From Anaerostipes amylophilus (GTDB lineage Bacteria > Bacillota > Clostridia > Lachnospirales > Lachnospiraceae), in assembly GCF_025567365.1 (NCBI RefSeq), contig NZ_JAOQJG010000009.1, positions 1 through 56,150 on the forward strand: a stretch of 56,150 nt of DNA. The letters run 5' to 3'. This document shows positions 15,996 through 24,314 of the stretch, piece after piece (within the stretch, counting starts at the first letter, position 1; every line of letters starts with the position of its first letter). Under the pieces are notes generated by a model. It did not search any database. It was given only the letters and a program-made list of their open reading frames with translations, and was not told the origin of the DNA. The translations under genes and the position numbers were made by a program.

Positions 15996-17627
15996 TTACT
16001 TGTTAATCTTTGAAATAGCATCTTTATATGCTTTAACCAGTGCATTGCTTGAGCATGTTGCTCCACTGACTGTATCGTATTTTTCTGGTATTTCAAATCC
16101 ATAACTGATCAACTTTGGTACCATAGTCTTCTGTGCCATGTTGTACCAAGCAGACATATATCGATCTGACCATTTAATATTCTGAATATTCTTTACCTTA
16201 TTGTCAGCAGAAATAACAACTTCTAATGTTAATTTGTAAGCATCAAATTCTTCATCTTCATCTGGCTCACACACTGCTGATCCCTCATAAATTTTGTCTT
16301 CTTTCTCAACTGGTGTTGTAGTATTATCATCTTTTGATGTATTATTATTATTATTATTATTGTTGTTGTTATTACTGTTGTTATTATTGTTGTTGCTGTT
16401 ATTACTGTTATTATTATTGCTATTTGATGTATTAGAATTTGTGTTATCTTTCTTAGCTACAGCTTTCTTCAATGCATTTCGTACTGCTTCCATGATTCCA
16501 TTTGAACTGTAAGTTGCTCCACTGACTGCATCAACTTTATCTGTATTGGCTGTCTGCATTGCAATAATACTGTATGGAACTTCAGACCATGCCTTGTTAA
16601 AGTATGCTGCATCGTCTTTTTCATTTTTCACAAGTTTGATCTCTACGATCTTACTTTTTTTAATTCTTACACTGACTATGATATTTCCACGGAATCCTTT
16701 TCCTGTTCCTTCATAAACACCATCTTTATATACTCCAGTGACATTATCTGTTGTATCTTTCTTTGCTGTTGAGTTACTGTTGCTTTCTGAATCTAAACTG
16801 CTTGATGATCCTTTTACTGCTGCTTTCTTTAATGCATTACGTACTGCTTTGATAATACCATTTGAACTAAATGTAGCTCCGCTGACTGAATCTACATTTG
16901 TACTTTGTTTCTTGATCATTAATGGAAGTAAAATTCCTTTTGCACGGTTAAAATAAGCTGCATCATCGTGATTTTCTAAAATCTTGATGCTTTTAATCTT
17001 ATTATTTTTAATTGTTACAGATACTTTAACAGTTCCATGATATCCAGATGCAGATCCTGTAAATGTTCCATCTTTATATGTACCTGACTCATCCGCTGTT
17101 CCAACGCTTCCTGCTGACTTTGAAGAACCGCTTGCTTTCGCTGCTGTTTTATCCTCTTCCCCTGTCAATGCATTTTTTACTGCTTTGATAATACCATTTG
17201 AGCTGTATGTTGCCCCACTGACGACATCTACTTTTAATGACTGTTTTGCAAGAATATTTTTAATAACTCCAGCAGATGCACGATTAAAAAATGCTGCATC
17301 GTCTGAATTACTTAATACTTTAATTGCTGTGATCTTATGGTCTTTTACAGTTACAGATACCTTTACAAGTCCTCGATATCCATTTGCCTGTCCTTCATAA
17401 GTTCCATCTTTGATCTTACTTAAATCAATATCTCCAGCGTTTGCCTTCTTTGCCTTCTTCTTTTCAGCCGTTGTTGCCGCTTCTACCTGATTCACTCCTG
17501 CATTTTTCTGGGACTTTGCTTTCGGAGCAGTGTATCCAAACACACTATTTCCAACCAAACTTATCACGAAAATTGCTGGAACAAACTGAATCAGATTGAC
17601 TTTTTTTAGTTTATCAATAATTTTCAT
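15996..17627 (-). CDS. Secreted protein with four FMN-binding domains and poly-Asn linker
   Basis: 543 residues; a hydrophobic N-terminal helix (12-31) acts as signal or anchor. Four FMN-binding domains end in SGATYSS (Thr140), SGATFSS (Thr252), SGATYSS (Thr372) and SGATCSS (Thr524), each a probable covalent FMN site for ApbE. Domains 1-3 are close copies (KDGTY.G...GY.G.VKVSV.IK, DDAAYFNRA). The fourth is more divergent and separated by an Asn/Ser tract (about 395-430). A multi-flavin chain like this could carry electrons across the wall. It sits 19 bp upstream of the single-domain gene and 13 bp after apbE. No sortase signal. Confidence 0.88.
   Translation of the reverse strand: MKIIDKLKKVNLIQFVPAIFVISLVGNSVFGYTAPKAKSQKNAGVNQVEAATTAEKKKAKKANAGDIDLSKIKDGTYEGQANGYRGLVKVSVTVKDHKITAIKVLSNSDDAAFFNRASAGVIKNILAKQSLKVDVVSGATYSSNGIIKAVKNALTGEEDKTAAKASGSSKSAGSVGTADESGTYKDGTFTGSASGYHGTVKVSVTIKNNKIKSIKILENHDDAAYFNRAKGILLPLMIKKQSTNVDSVSGATFSSNGIIKAVRNALKKAAVKGSSSSLDSESNSNSTAKKDTTDNVTGVYKDGVYEGTGKGFRGNIIVSVRIKKSKIVEIKLVKNEKDDAAYFNKAWSEVPYSIIAMQTANTDKVDAVSGATYSSNGIMEAVRNALKKAVAKKDNTNSNTSNSNNNNSNNSNNNNNNSNNNNNNNNNNNTSKDDNTTTPVEKEDKIYEGSAVCEPDEDEEFDAYKLTLEVVISADNKVKNIQNIKWSDRYMSAWYNMAQKTMVPKLISYGFEIPEKYDTVSGATCSSNALVKAYKDAISKINK
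16336..16440. repeat. Trinucleotide (Asn codon) repeat tract
   Basis: About 100 bases of ATT/GTT/ACT/GCT triplets on the plus strand encode the Asn/Ser linker of the four-domain FMN protein. Runs of seven or more identical ATT triplets occur at 16341 onward. Changes in copy number would stay in frame and only alter linker length. Confidence 0.85.
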
Positions 17628-17640
17628 ATTTTCCTTCTCT

Positions 17641-18702
17641 CTATTTTTTGACTACTTGATACTCATTTTCTGAACTAAAACGTTCTTCAATCCCCTGTGA
17701 AATAAGAATTTTATCATTATTGTCCACAAGGATTATATTAAATTCACTGCTATGTTTTTTCCAATACGAAATAGCTTTATCTTTCCCCATAACAAACAAT
17801 GTTGTTGACAACGTATCCGATAATGTTCCATTTTTACTAATGATCGTTACAGATTTCAGGTCTTTCTCAGATGGTTTTCCTGTTGCCGGATCAATGATAT
17901 GATGATATCTTTTTCCATTTTTCTCAAAATATCTCTCGTAAGCTCCCGAAGTGATGACTGCTTCATCTGCAGCTTCATATGCTCCGATCATATTTTCTGT
18001 ATCATCTGGTGACTGAATTCCTACTTTCCAGTAACTTCCATCTGTTTTTTTACCAATTGCCTGAACATTTCCCCCAAGACTAATCACACCGCTTTTTACA
18101 CCATCTTCTTTGTAAACTTTTGCAATTCTTTGGGAAGTATACCCCTTTGCAATTCCGCCAAGATCGATCTTCATATTCTTTTCAAGTTTTACTACATTTG
18201 TTTTCTTGTTGATTTTGATCTTCTGACAATCTACATTCTTTAACAGACTTTGAATCTCACTGTCAGATGGTACACGATATTTCTGTGTTGGAAATCCCCA
18301 TAACTCAACGATAGGATAAACCGAAATATCAAAGGCATCTCCTGATTGTGCTGATTTCTTTTTAGCAAATTCAATTAGTTCTAATGTTTCATCAGAAACT
18401 TTCATCTTCTTCTTTTGATTCAGCTGATAGATTTCACTATTTTTATCAACCGCTGACCATAACTGATCTAATCGTTCGATCTCTGATTTTGCATCATCAA
18501 CTGCCTTTTGTGCATTCTTCCCATATGCTTTTAAATTCATATAGGTATCCATCGCAAAGACCTGTGCACTTGCTTCTTTTGTATTCGCTTCACTGGATAC
18601 TTCTGTTGTCGTTTTGATACTCTCTTTCTTTCCACATCCAACTGCTGAAACAGCACACAAAACTCCTAATAATCCAATGCATATTAACTTTTTTAATTTC
18701 AT
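17641..18702 (-). CDS. apbE: FAD:protein FMN transferase (ApbE) lipoprotein
   Basis: 353 residues; transfers FMN from FAD onto Thr of SGATxxS motifs in extracytosolic proteins, here most likely the five FMN domains downstream. Lipobox AVGC near residue 23; FAMDTYMNLKAYG, DLGGIAKGYTSQRI, SLGGNVQAIG, HHIIDPATGKPSE and SDTLSTTLFVMG are ApbE motifs, including the Mg-binding Asp/Thr near the C-terminus. The ATG at 18702 is preferred: the AAAAGG site directly abuts the other ATG at 18711. First gene of the apbE-FMN-FMN-napH operon. Confidence 0.93.
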   Translation of the reverse strand: MKLKKLICIGLLGVLCAVSAVGCGKKESIKTTTEVSSEANTKEASAQVFAMDTYMNLKAYGKNAQKAVDDAKSEIERLDQLWSAVDKNSEIYQLNQKKKMKVSDETLELIEFAKKKSAQSGDAFDISVYPIVELWGFPTQKYRVPSDSEIQSLLKNVDCQKIKINKKTNVVKLEKNMKIDLGGIAKGYTSQRIAKVYKEDGVKSGVISLGGNVQAIGKKTDGSYWKVGIQSPDDTENMIGAYEAADEAVITSGAYERYFEKNGKRYHHIIDPATGKPSEKDLKSVTIISKNGTLSDTLSTTLFVMGKDKAISYWKKHSSEFNIILVDNNDKILISQGIEERFSSENEYQVVKK

Positions 18703-18719
18703 TTGATTCATCCTTTTTG

Positions 18720-18768
18720 GTTAGTACTCACTAACGTATAGTTTATAATTATTTAATCTTTGATTCAA
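18720..18768 (-). promoter_or_regulatory. Promoter and GTTAGT-N4-ACTAAC operator of the apbE operon
   Basis: Minus strand TTGAAT (18763-18768), 17 bases, TAAACT (18740-18745), then the inverted repeat GTTAGT ACTC ACTAAC (plus-strand reading, 18720-18735) spanning the expected start point and ending three bases before the ribosome site. It matches the operator at 14637-14650. Confidence 0.5.
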
Positions 18769-18854
18769 GCATTATTATCGAGATTTTTTATCACTAAATA
18801 TACTATTTCCCATTATATAGAAAATCTTGAGATTTCAAGGGGATTTATTTGCAT

Positions 18855-18894
18855 CAAAAAAGGAACCGCCCATGCTGTCAGGCAATTCCTTTTT
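18855..18894 (-). terminator. Terminator of the secreted paralog operon
   Basis: Minus-strand AAAGGAATTGCC pairs with GGCGGTTCCTTT (two G-U pairs), followed by a T-run (about 18855-18860). Confidence 0.75.
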
Positions 18895-18906
18895 CCTTTG
18901 CGATTT

Positions 18907-20073
18907 TTATTTTTTAATTTCGTAGTAACCGTTTGTCTTCTTTGTAACCTTACTTACCTTAACATAGTAAGTTCCTTTTTTCTTTGGAAGTTTTACTGTT
19001 TTATCCAGATGTTTCACAGAAGTTTTTACTGTTTTAATTGGTTTTTTCTTACCACTCTGATAGATTGTAAATTTAAATCCACCCTGATCTGCTGCTGTTG
19101 ATATTTTTAGTTTCTTCTGTTTTTTTGTAGATGTTACTTCTGTTTTATACCAACGTGCTGCTCTTTCATTTGTTGTATAAATTTCTTTTGCATTTAATTT
19201 CTTTGCTTTGGATTTCTTATAGGCTACGTTCTTGCTGTAATATTTTCTTTGATAAATAACTGTATTTAGCTGTTCTTTGGAAGCATTTAATACCAGACGA
19301 TAAGTTCCTTTGGAAAGTCCACAACCCACTGCTATATCACTTTCTTTTTCGCTCATTGCACTAAATGTTTTTGTTCTTCCAATGGTAACCCATTTTCCTT
19401 TTTCGCTTTTCTGAATCTTATAACTTGTTTTTCCACCATCTTCTACTAATGATGCAACAAGGAAGCTTGCATATCCTCTCTTTGTCAGCTTAAATGTGTG
19501 GTAGGTTTCTTTTCCTTCCCCTTTCTGCATGTTCAGATCATCTTTTACTAATCCTTTGCATTCATTTTCTAACACATAGGCTGTCAGCATACCTTCTTTG
19601 CAGTTTCTTGGGAAATCAATGTAATATGTTTCTCCTGCTTTAACCTCTGCCTTTACATATACTGATGGTACTTTCTTAATCAGCTTCTGATTTGCATCAT
19701 AAATAGCTCCTGCCTGTCCGTTATCTCCTGCTATGATTAAGAATAAAGATCCTGATTCAACTGGCGTGAGCTTAATTTTTTCAGGGTTTTTAAAGTAAGT
19801 GCGGTTATAATATTTGATTCCACCAGTCAACATATAATATAATGCATCTTCGGCATCTCCAAACTTATAAACTTTAACATCTGTTTTGTTCCACTCTGCT
19901 GGCTCTGTTTTCTTTGCAGCTTTTTTCATCGTTACTTTCTGTGGAAAATAAGACTGCTGTACTTTTGCTGCTGCATCTTCGGATGCTGATACCTTTGCCT
20001 GTGGAAGCAACATTGTTGCTGATATTGTTGCTGCCATTAAAATACTTAGTAATTTACCTCTTGTTTTTTTCAT
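18907..20073 (-). CDS. Secreted paralog family protein 1 (PPC-like C-terminus)
   Basis: 388 residues from the ATG at 20073 (AAGGAGG upstream); a longer in-frame start has no ribosome site. Signal peptide to about residue 31 (KVSA). Shared family blocks: EPAEWNK (about 60), GGIKYYNRTY, YHTFKLTKRG, SKNVAYKKSKAKKL, IYTTNERAARWYKTEV, GGFKFTIYQSGKKKPIKTVK and KKKGTYYVKVSKVTKKTNGYY at the end. The C-terminal 100 residues look like a PPC-type beta-sandwich. Last and most divergent member of the four-gene array, next to the terminator. No anchor motif; function unknown. Confidence 0.7.
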   Translation of the reverse strand: MKKTRGKLLSILMAATISATMLLPQAKVSASEDAAAKVQQSYFPQKVTMKKAAKKTEPAEWNKTDVKVYKFGDAEDALYYMLTGGIKYYNRTYFKNPEKIKLTPVESGSLFLIIAGDNGQAGAIYDANQKLIKKVPSVYVKAEVKAGETYYIDFPRNCKEGMLTAYVLENECKGLVKDDLNMQKGEGKETYHTFKLTKRGYASFLVASLVEDGGKTSYKIQKSEKGKWVTIGRTKTFSAMSEKESDIAVGCGLSKGTYRLVLNASKEQLNTVIYQRKYYSKNVAYKKSKAKKLNAKEIYTTNERAARWYKTEVTSTKKQKKLKISTAADQGGFKFTIYQSGKKKPIKTVKTSVKHLDKTVKLPKKKGTYYVKVSKVTKKTNGYYEIKK

Positions 20074-20086
20074 CCTGTTTCCCTCC

Positions 20087-21283
20087 TTAATTAAATGCAT
20101 TGAAGTCCATGATCGTATAAGTTCCATTGGTTTTCTTTGTAAGTTTGTTTACTTTGACATAATAGGTTCCTTTACCTTTTGGAAGATTTACAACACCTAT
20201 ACTTTCATTTGTTTTTACTTTTATAGTTTTAATTGGTTTCTTCTTTCCTTTTTTATAAATAGTAAATTTAAAACCTCCGCCATTTGTTGCCTTTGTAATA
20301 TTGAGAACATTCACCTTATCTGAAGCTTTACGTGTAAATTTATACCATCTTGATGCCGTTTCCCCTTGTGTATAAATATTTTGTACATAGGAATCTTTTT
20401 TTATCTTCTTGGCTTTCGATCTCGTATACGCTACATTCTTGTTCATTTTACTTATTCCATATGAAAGACAATATACCTGTCCTTTTTGTGTATTTAATAC
20501 AACACGATATTTTCCAGCTTGAAGACCATTAATCACATACTTGTTAATATCAATATAATCATCGGTTCTCGGCTTTATTGTTTTTTTGTATCCTATGTTT
20601 ATCCAATTGCCTTTCACATACTTTTGTACTTGCACTGTTACGTTTCCCTTATCTTTATGCATAACTTTCAATGCCATTTGTGAAAGAGATCGTTTCGCAA
20701 TTGAAAATGAATGATACATGGTATTTCCAGTTGCAGATTCTCCATAAGAATTTCCTGCTTGAATTGTTCCAAATCCGTCTTTTAAGACAGCTACTACAAT
20801 GGATTGTTCTTCTATCTTCTTTGGAAGTTTTATATAAAAAACATCTCCAGCCTTTGCTTTTATCATATATTCTATTTTTTCGTCTGCTGTTAATGTTTCT
20901 ATTCTATTTTTCTTCGACTGATCATATATCTGTATACTTCCATCATCAGATGCTGTCATAACATAAAATAGTCCTGAATCTTTAAGTGTCACCTTAATCC
21001 AGTGGTCTTTTTCTTTATAATTATCATTGTAATAATGTAATCCACCGGTTGTAACATATTGCGTCATTTCATTTCCAGTGTCAAATAAATATGCAAACAG
21101 TTCTTTTTGATTCCATTCTTCTGGTTCTATATACCTTGCAGATTTTTTAGAAACTTTGGCATTTGTAATAATCGTTGTTTTCGCTGTTTTCTCTGCTGCA
21201 AACACTGGTGCTGCAAATAATCCTGCACAAATACCTGCTGTTAGTAAAACTGCTATAAACTTCTTTATTGTTTGTTTTACCAT
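20087..21283 (-). CDS. Secreted paralog family protein 2
   Basis: 398 residues, ATG with AAAGGGGG upstream. Signal peptide to about residue 30 (PVFA-AEK). It carries the same ordered blocks as its neighbours: EPEEWNQKE, TGGLHYYNDNY, YHSFSIAKRS, NKNVAYTRSKAKKI, IYTQGETASRWYKF, GGFKFTIYKKGKKKPIKTIK and GKGTYYVKVNKLTKKTNGTY. Its first domain has a DHWIKVTLKDSGLFYV segment also seen in paralog 3. 13 bp separate it from paralog 1. No catalytic motif recognised. Confidence 0.7.
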   Translation of the reverse strand: MVKQTIKKFIAVLLTAGICAGLFAAPVFAAEKTAKTTIITNAKVSKKSARYIEPEEWNQKELFAYLFDTGNEMTQYVTTGGLHYYNDNYKEKDHWIKVTLKDSGLFYVMTASDDGSIQIYDQSKKNRIETLTADEKIEYMIKAKAGDVFYIKLPKKIEEQSIVVAVLKDGFGTIQAGNSYGESATGNTMYHSFSIAKRSLSQMALKVMHKDKGNVTVQVQKYVKGNWINIGYKKTIKPRTDDYIDINKYVINGLQAGKYRVVLNTQKGQVYCLSYGISKMNKNVAYTRSKAKKIKKDSYVQNIYTQGETASRWYKFTRKASDKVNVLNITKATNGGGFKFTIYKKGKKKPIKTIKVKTNESIGVVNLPKGKGTYYVKVNKLTKKTNGTYTIMDFNAFN

Positions 21284-21299
21284 AAACAGCCCCCTTTCA

Positions 21300-22451
21300 T
21301 TATTCCTTATATGTTTCTAACTCATACACTCCCGTTGTCTTATCTGTGAGCTTTGAAACTTTAATATAGTATGTTCCTTTTTTCTTTGGAAGTGTTACAT
21401 ATTTTTCATCATCATCTTTCTTCACTTTGACTGTTTTGATGACTTTTCCTTTTTGATAAACCTTAAACTGGAAGCCTCCGCCAACAGAGTATTTTGACAA
21501 GAGTACTCCTGTTCTCTTCTTTGTAGAAGAAACTGCAACTTTATACCATCTTGCTGTATGTTCTTCTGTTGTGTATACATTTTGCAAACTTGATTTAACA
21601 TTGATTGCTTTTGATTTCTTATATGCTACATTTTTGTTTGTCGTCTTTCTCTTATATTCAATATTTATTATATTGTCTTTTGGATTCTTTAATACCATAC
21701 GATATTTACCCGGTTGTAATCCATATCCAAGTGCTGTTCCATATTCTGCTGGTTTTATATTGGCACTATATCCAACTCTCTGCCATGTTCCATTGACATT
21801 TTTTTCGACATAAGCACCAACTTTTTCAACCTTTTTCCCTACTGGTGCGATTTCTAAATATACTCTTGAACGCTTTGAAATTGAAAATGGATGATATGTT
21901 GTTGTTCCTTTTCCAACTTCATAGTAGCTTTTATCATTCGCCATTGAACCAAATTCTGTTTTCATGACTCCTGTTAAAATAATAATTTTATTGATCTTAG
22001 TTGGTAATTTTACATAAAATTCATCTCCTGCTTTTACAACAGCTGAGTATTCATCTCCATTACCATCTCCATTCAGATCTTTTATCAAAACTTTTTTCTT
22101 CGTTGCATCATACAATGGTATTTTTACTTTACTATCCCCCATAACATCAATTGCAAAAAGTCCTGGATCTGCAACTTTAATTTTCACCCAATGATCTTTT
22201 GCTTTATAATTTTTATTGTATAAATGCAATCCTCCGCTAGCCATATATTTTAAGAAATCATCTTCTGTATCAAACTGATACGCTGTCAATTCTGCTTTGT
22301 TCCATTCTTCTGGTTCAACATTTTTTGCTGCCTTCATTTGTGCCGTTTTGTTGATCTTAACTGCCGCTGATACGGACGGACTAAACATTCCAATACTTAA
22401 CCCTGCTGCCAGCAAAACTGCTCCTGCTTTTTTAATTACCCTTCTGATCAT
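21300..22451 (-). CDS. Secreted paralog family protein 3
   Basis: 383 residues, ATG with AAGGAGG upstream, signal peptide to about residue 29 (SVSA-AVK). Family blocks: EPEEWNKAE, SGGLHLYNKNYKAKDHWVKI, KVLIKDLNGDGNGDEY (an acidic, calcium-loop-like DGDGNGDE), YHPFSISKRS, NKNVAYKKSKAINV, YTTEEHTARWYKVAV, GGFQFKVYQKGK and KKKGTYYIKVSKLTDKTTGVYEL. It is closest to paralog 4. 16 bp gap to paralog 2. Confidence 0.7.
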   Translation of the reverse strand: MIRRVIKKAGAVLLAAGLSIGMFSPSVSAAVKINKTAQMKAAKNVEPEEWNKAELTAYQFDTEDDFLKYMASGGLHLYNKNYKAKDHWVKIKVADPGLFAIDVMGDSKVKIPLYDATKKKVLIKDLNGDGNGDEYSAVVKAGDEFYVKLPTKINKIIILTGVMKTEFGSMANDKSYYEVGKGTTTYHPFSISKRSRVYLEIAPVGKKVEKVGAYVEKNVNGTWQRVGYSANIKPAEYGTALGYGLQPGKYRMVLKNPKDNIINIEYKRKTTNKNVAYKKSKAINVKSSLQNVYTTEEHTARWYKVAVSSTKKRTGVLLSKYSVGGGFQFKVYQKGKVIKTVKVKKDDDEKYVTLPKKKGTYYIKVSKLTDKTTGVYELETYKE

Positions 22452-22484
22452 AAAAATTCCTCCTTAATTCCTACCTTTGTAATT

Positions 22485-23636
22485 TTAATAATATCCGATT
22501 TCATAAACCCCATTTGTTTTCTTCGTAAGTTTTGAAATCTTAAAATAGTATGTGCCTTTTTTCTTCGGCAGCGTTACCATTTTTCCACTTGCTTCCTGTG
22601 TTACCTTAATTGTTTTAAATACTTTCTTGCTTCCTGCTTTATAAATCGTAAATTTATATCCTCCTGAAACTGTATCTTCCCCAAACTCCAGTCTCCTTTT
22701 CTTCTTACTGGATGTTACTTTTACCTTATACCATCTCTCTGCTTTTTCGCCTGTTGTATAAATATTAGAAATCTCTTTATTTAAAGAAATACTTTTTGCT
22801 TTTGATTTCTTATATGCTACATTTTTTGACTTGGAACTCTTTGTAAATGAAACTGCATTCAATTGCGTTTTTGGTGCTTTGATCAACAGTCTGTATTCAC
22901 CCTTTTGCAGTCCATGAATAAAATCATCGTCATAAGATGCCGGTTCGATCTTTACTGTATTATCAAGTCTCTTCCATACACCTTTTTCTTTTTTCTCGAT
23001 ATATGCATAGGTTTCTCCGCCTTTTCTGTTGATCGCGGAAATATTAAATTCTACCGCAGATCTTTTTGATATGGAAAATGGATGATATGTCGCTGCACCT
23101 GTTCCTGATTCATAATAGGTATCTGATGCCTTCATTGATCCAAATTCATCCTTGATCACACCTGACGTAATAATGATTTTATCAATCTTAGCTGGCAATT
23201 GAATATAAAATGTTTCTCCTGTCTTGGCAAGTCTTCCATATTCCAGATCTCCGTCAGATGTTGTCTGTGCCAAAACTTTCTGCTTTGTGGAATCATATAA
23301 TTTTACTTTCTGTGAGCCATCTCCGTCTGTATCTGCTGATACAACAAAATATCCTGGATCTTCTACTGTAATCTTTACCATACGATCACTCTGCTTAAAA
23401 TTCTTGTTATATAAATGAGCTCCACCTGTTAACAGATAGTTTTCAAACTTGTCTGTTGAATCAAACTGATACGCTTTGATTTCTGTACGATTCCATTCCT
23501 CTGGCTCAACATAACGTGCCTGCTTTGTTATATTATTATTCGTTCCTGCAAAAACAGCTGCTCCCTGATAATTCATGGATACTCCGATTGCTGCTGCCAT
23601 TATCATTACTGCTGTTTTCTTTAATATCCTGTTCAT
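22485..23636 (-). CDS. Secreted paralog family protein 4
   Basis: 383 residues from the ATG at 23636 with GGAGG seven bases upstream. Signal peptide (MNRILKKTAVMIMAAAIG...) ending near residue 30. Blocks: EPEEWNRTE, TGGAHLYNKNFKQSDRMVKI, DTDGDGSQKVKLYD, YHPFSISKRS, SKNVAYKKSKAKSI, IYTTGEKAERWYKVKV, GGYKFTIYKAGSKK and KKKGTYYFKISKLTKKTNGVYEI. It is the first paralog of the array, 39 bp behind the 5-formyl-THF cyclo-ligase gene, and probably transcribed with it. Confidence 0.7.
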   Translation of the reverse strand: MNRILKKTAVMIMAAAIGVSMNYQGAAVFAGTNNNITKQARYVEPEEWNRTEIKAYQFDSTDKFENYLLTGGAHLYNKNFKQSDRMVKITVEDPGYFVVSADTDGDGSQKVKLYDSTKQKVLAQTTSDGDLEYGRLAKTGETFYIQLPAKIDKIIITSGVIKDEFGSMKASDTYYESGTGAATYHPFSISKRSAVEFNISAINRKGGETYAYIEKKEKGVWKRLDNTVKIEPASYDDDFIHGLQKGEYRLLIKAPKTQLNAVSFTKSSKSKNVAYKKSKAKSISLNKEISNIYTTGEKAERWYKVKVTSSKKKRRLEFGEDTVSGGYKFTIYKAGSKKVFKTIKVTQEASGKMVTLPKKKGTYYFKISKLTKKTNGVYEIGYY

Positions 23637-23675
23637 GCTATATCCTCCCATATCTTATTCTATTACCTTATTGCC

Positions 23676-24215
23676 TTATCTATCATAAATAACCCGATCC
23701 ATCAAAATATCATGTTCTTCTATCGGAACTTTATCCAACAACAATTTTCTGTAACATATCATAATCTTTGGAAATTGTGTTCCTCGTAGAAAACGATCAT
23801 AAAATCCGGCTCCATGGCCTAATCTGTGGCCTTCTTTATCTGCACCTACACATGGAATCACTGCCATATCAATTTGTTCTTTCGGTAAGACTTTACATTG
23901 TTTTGAAGGTTCCATGATTCCATATGCACCTTTTTCAAAGTCAGCCAGTGTTTTGATCTGTCTTACTTCCATAATTCCTTTTCCGATACACAATGGAACT
24001 CCTACTGTCTTTCCCTGATCTAATGCAAGTGCGATCAATGGCCACGTATCTACTTCATTTTCCATGCTTGCATAACAAAAAATAGTTTCAGCTTCCTTAT
24101 ATTCTTTTAATTCTTTGATCTGATCAAAAATCGATTGATCTGCTTCTTTGATATACTGTTTATCTAGTTGTTTGATCTTATCTTTTATCTGTTGTCTCGC
24201 TTCTTTTTTTGTCAT
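23676..24215 (-). CDS. 5-formyltetrahydrofolate cyclo-ligase
   Basis: 179 residues; ATP-dependent conversion of 5-formyl-THF to 5,10-methenyl-THF. Signature segments: FCYASMENEVDTWPLI, GKTVGVPLCIGKG and the terminal nucleotide/folate site GHRLGHGAGFYDRFL. Length is normal. GGAGG five bases before ATG. It heads the operon containing the four secreted paralogs; metabolic linkage is not apparent and the pairing may be only transcriptional. Confidence 0.9.
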   Translation of the reverse strand: MTKKEARQQIKDKIKQLDKQYIKEADQSIFDQIKELKEYKEAETIFCYASMENEVDTWPLIALALDQGKTVGVPLCIGKGIMEVRQIKTLADFEKGAYGIMEPSKQCKVLPKEQIDMAVIPCVGADKEGHRLGHGAGFYDRFLRGTQFPKIMICYRKLLLDKVPIEEHDILMDRVIYDR

Positions 24216-24248
24216 GATGTCCTCCAGATGATCAATATATTTAGGTAC

Positions 24249-24282
24249 GAAAAAATGAACCTAATTTCTTAGGTTCATTTTA
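24249..24282 (-). terminator. Terminator after fruK
   Basis: AAAATGAACCTAA (24252-24264) / TTAGGTTCATTTT (24269-24281) with a four-base loop and a T-run on the minus strand. Confidence 0.88.
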
Positions 24283-24314
24283 TCACAATTTGTTCACAAA
24301 GTATCGTTTTTTAT

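Noticed and set aside
16336..16440. CRISPR-like repetition
   Set aside because: It is an in-frame triplet repeat with no spacers.
16294..16512. A poly-Leu frame opposite the Asn tract
   Set aside because: Simple antisense of the trinucleotide repeat; no start site.
18907..23636. Mobile-element origin of the four tandem genes
   Set aside because: No transposase, terminal inverted repeats or target duplications; codon use and ribosome sites are like their neighbours.
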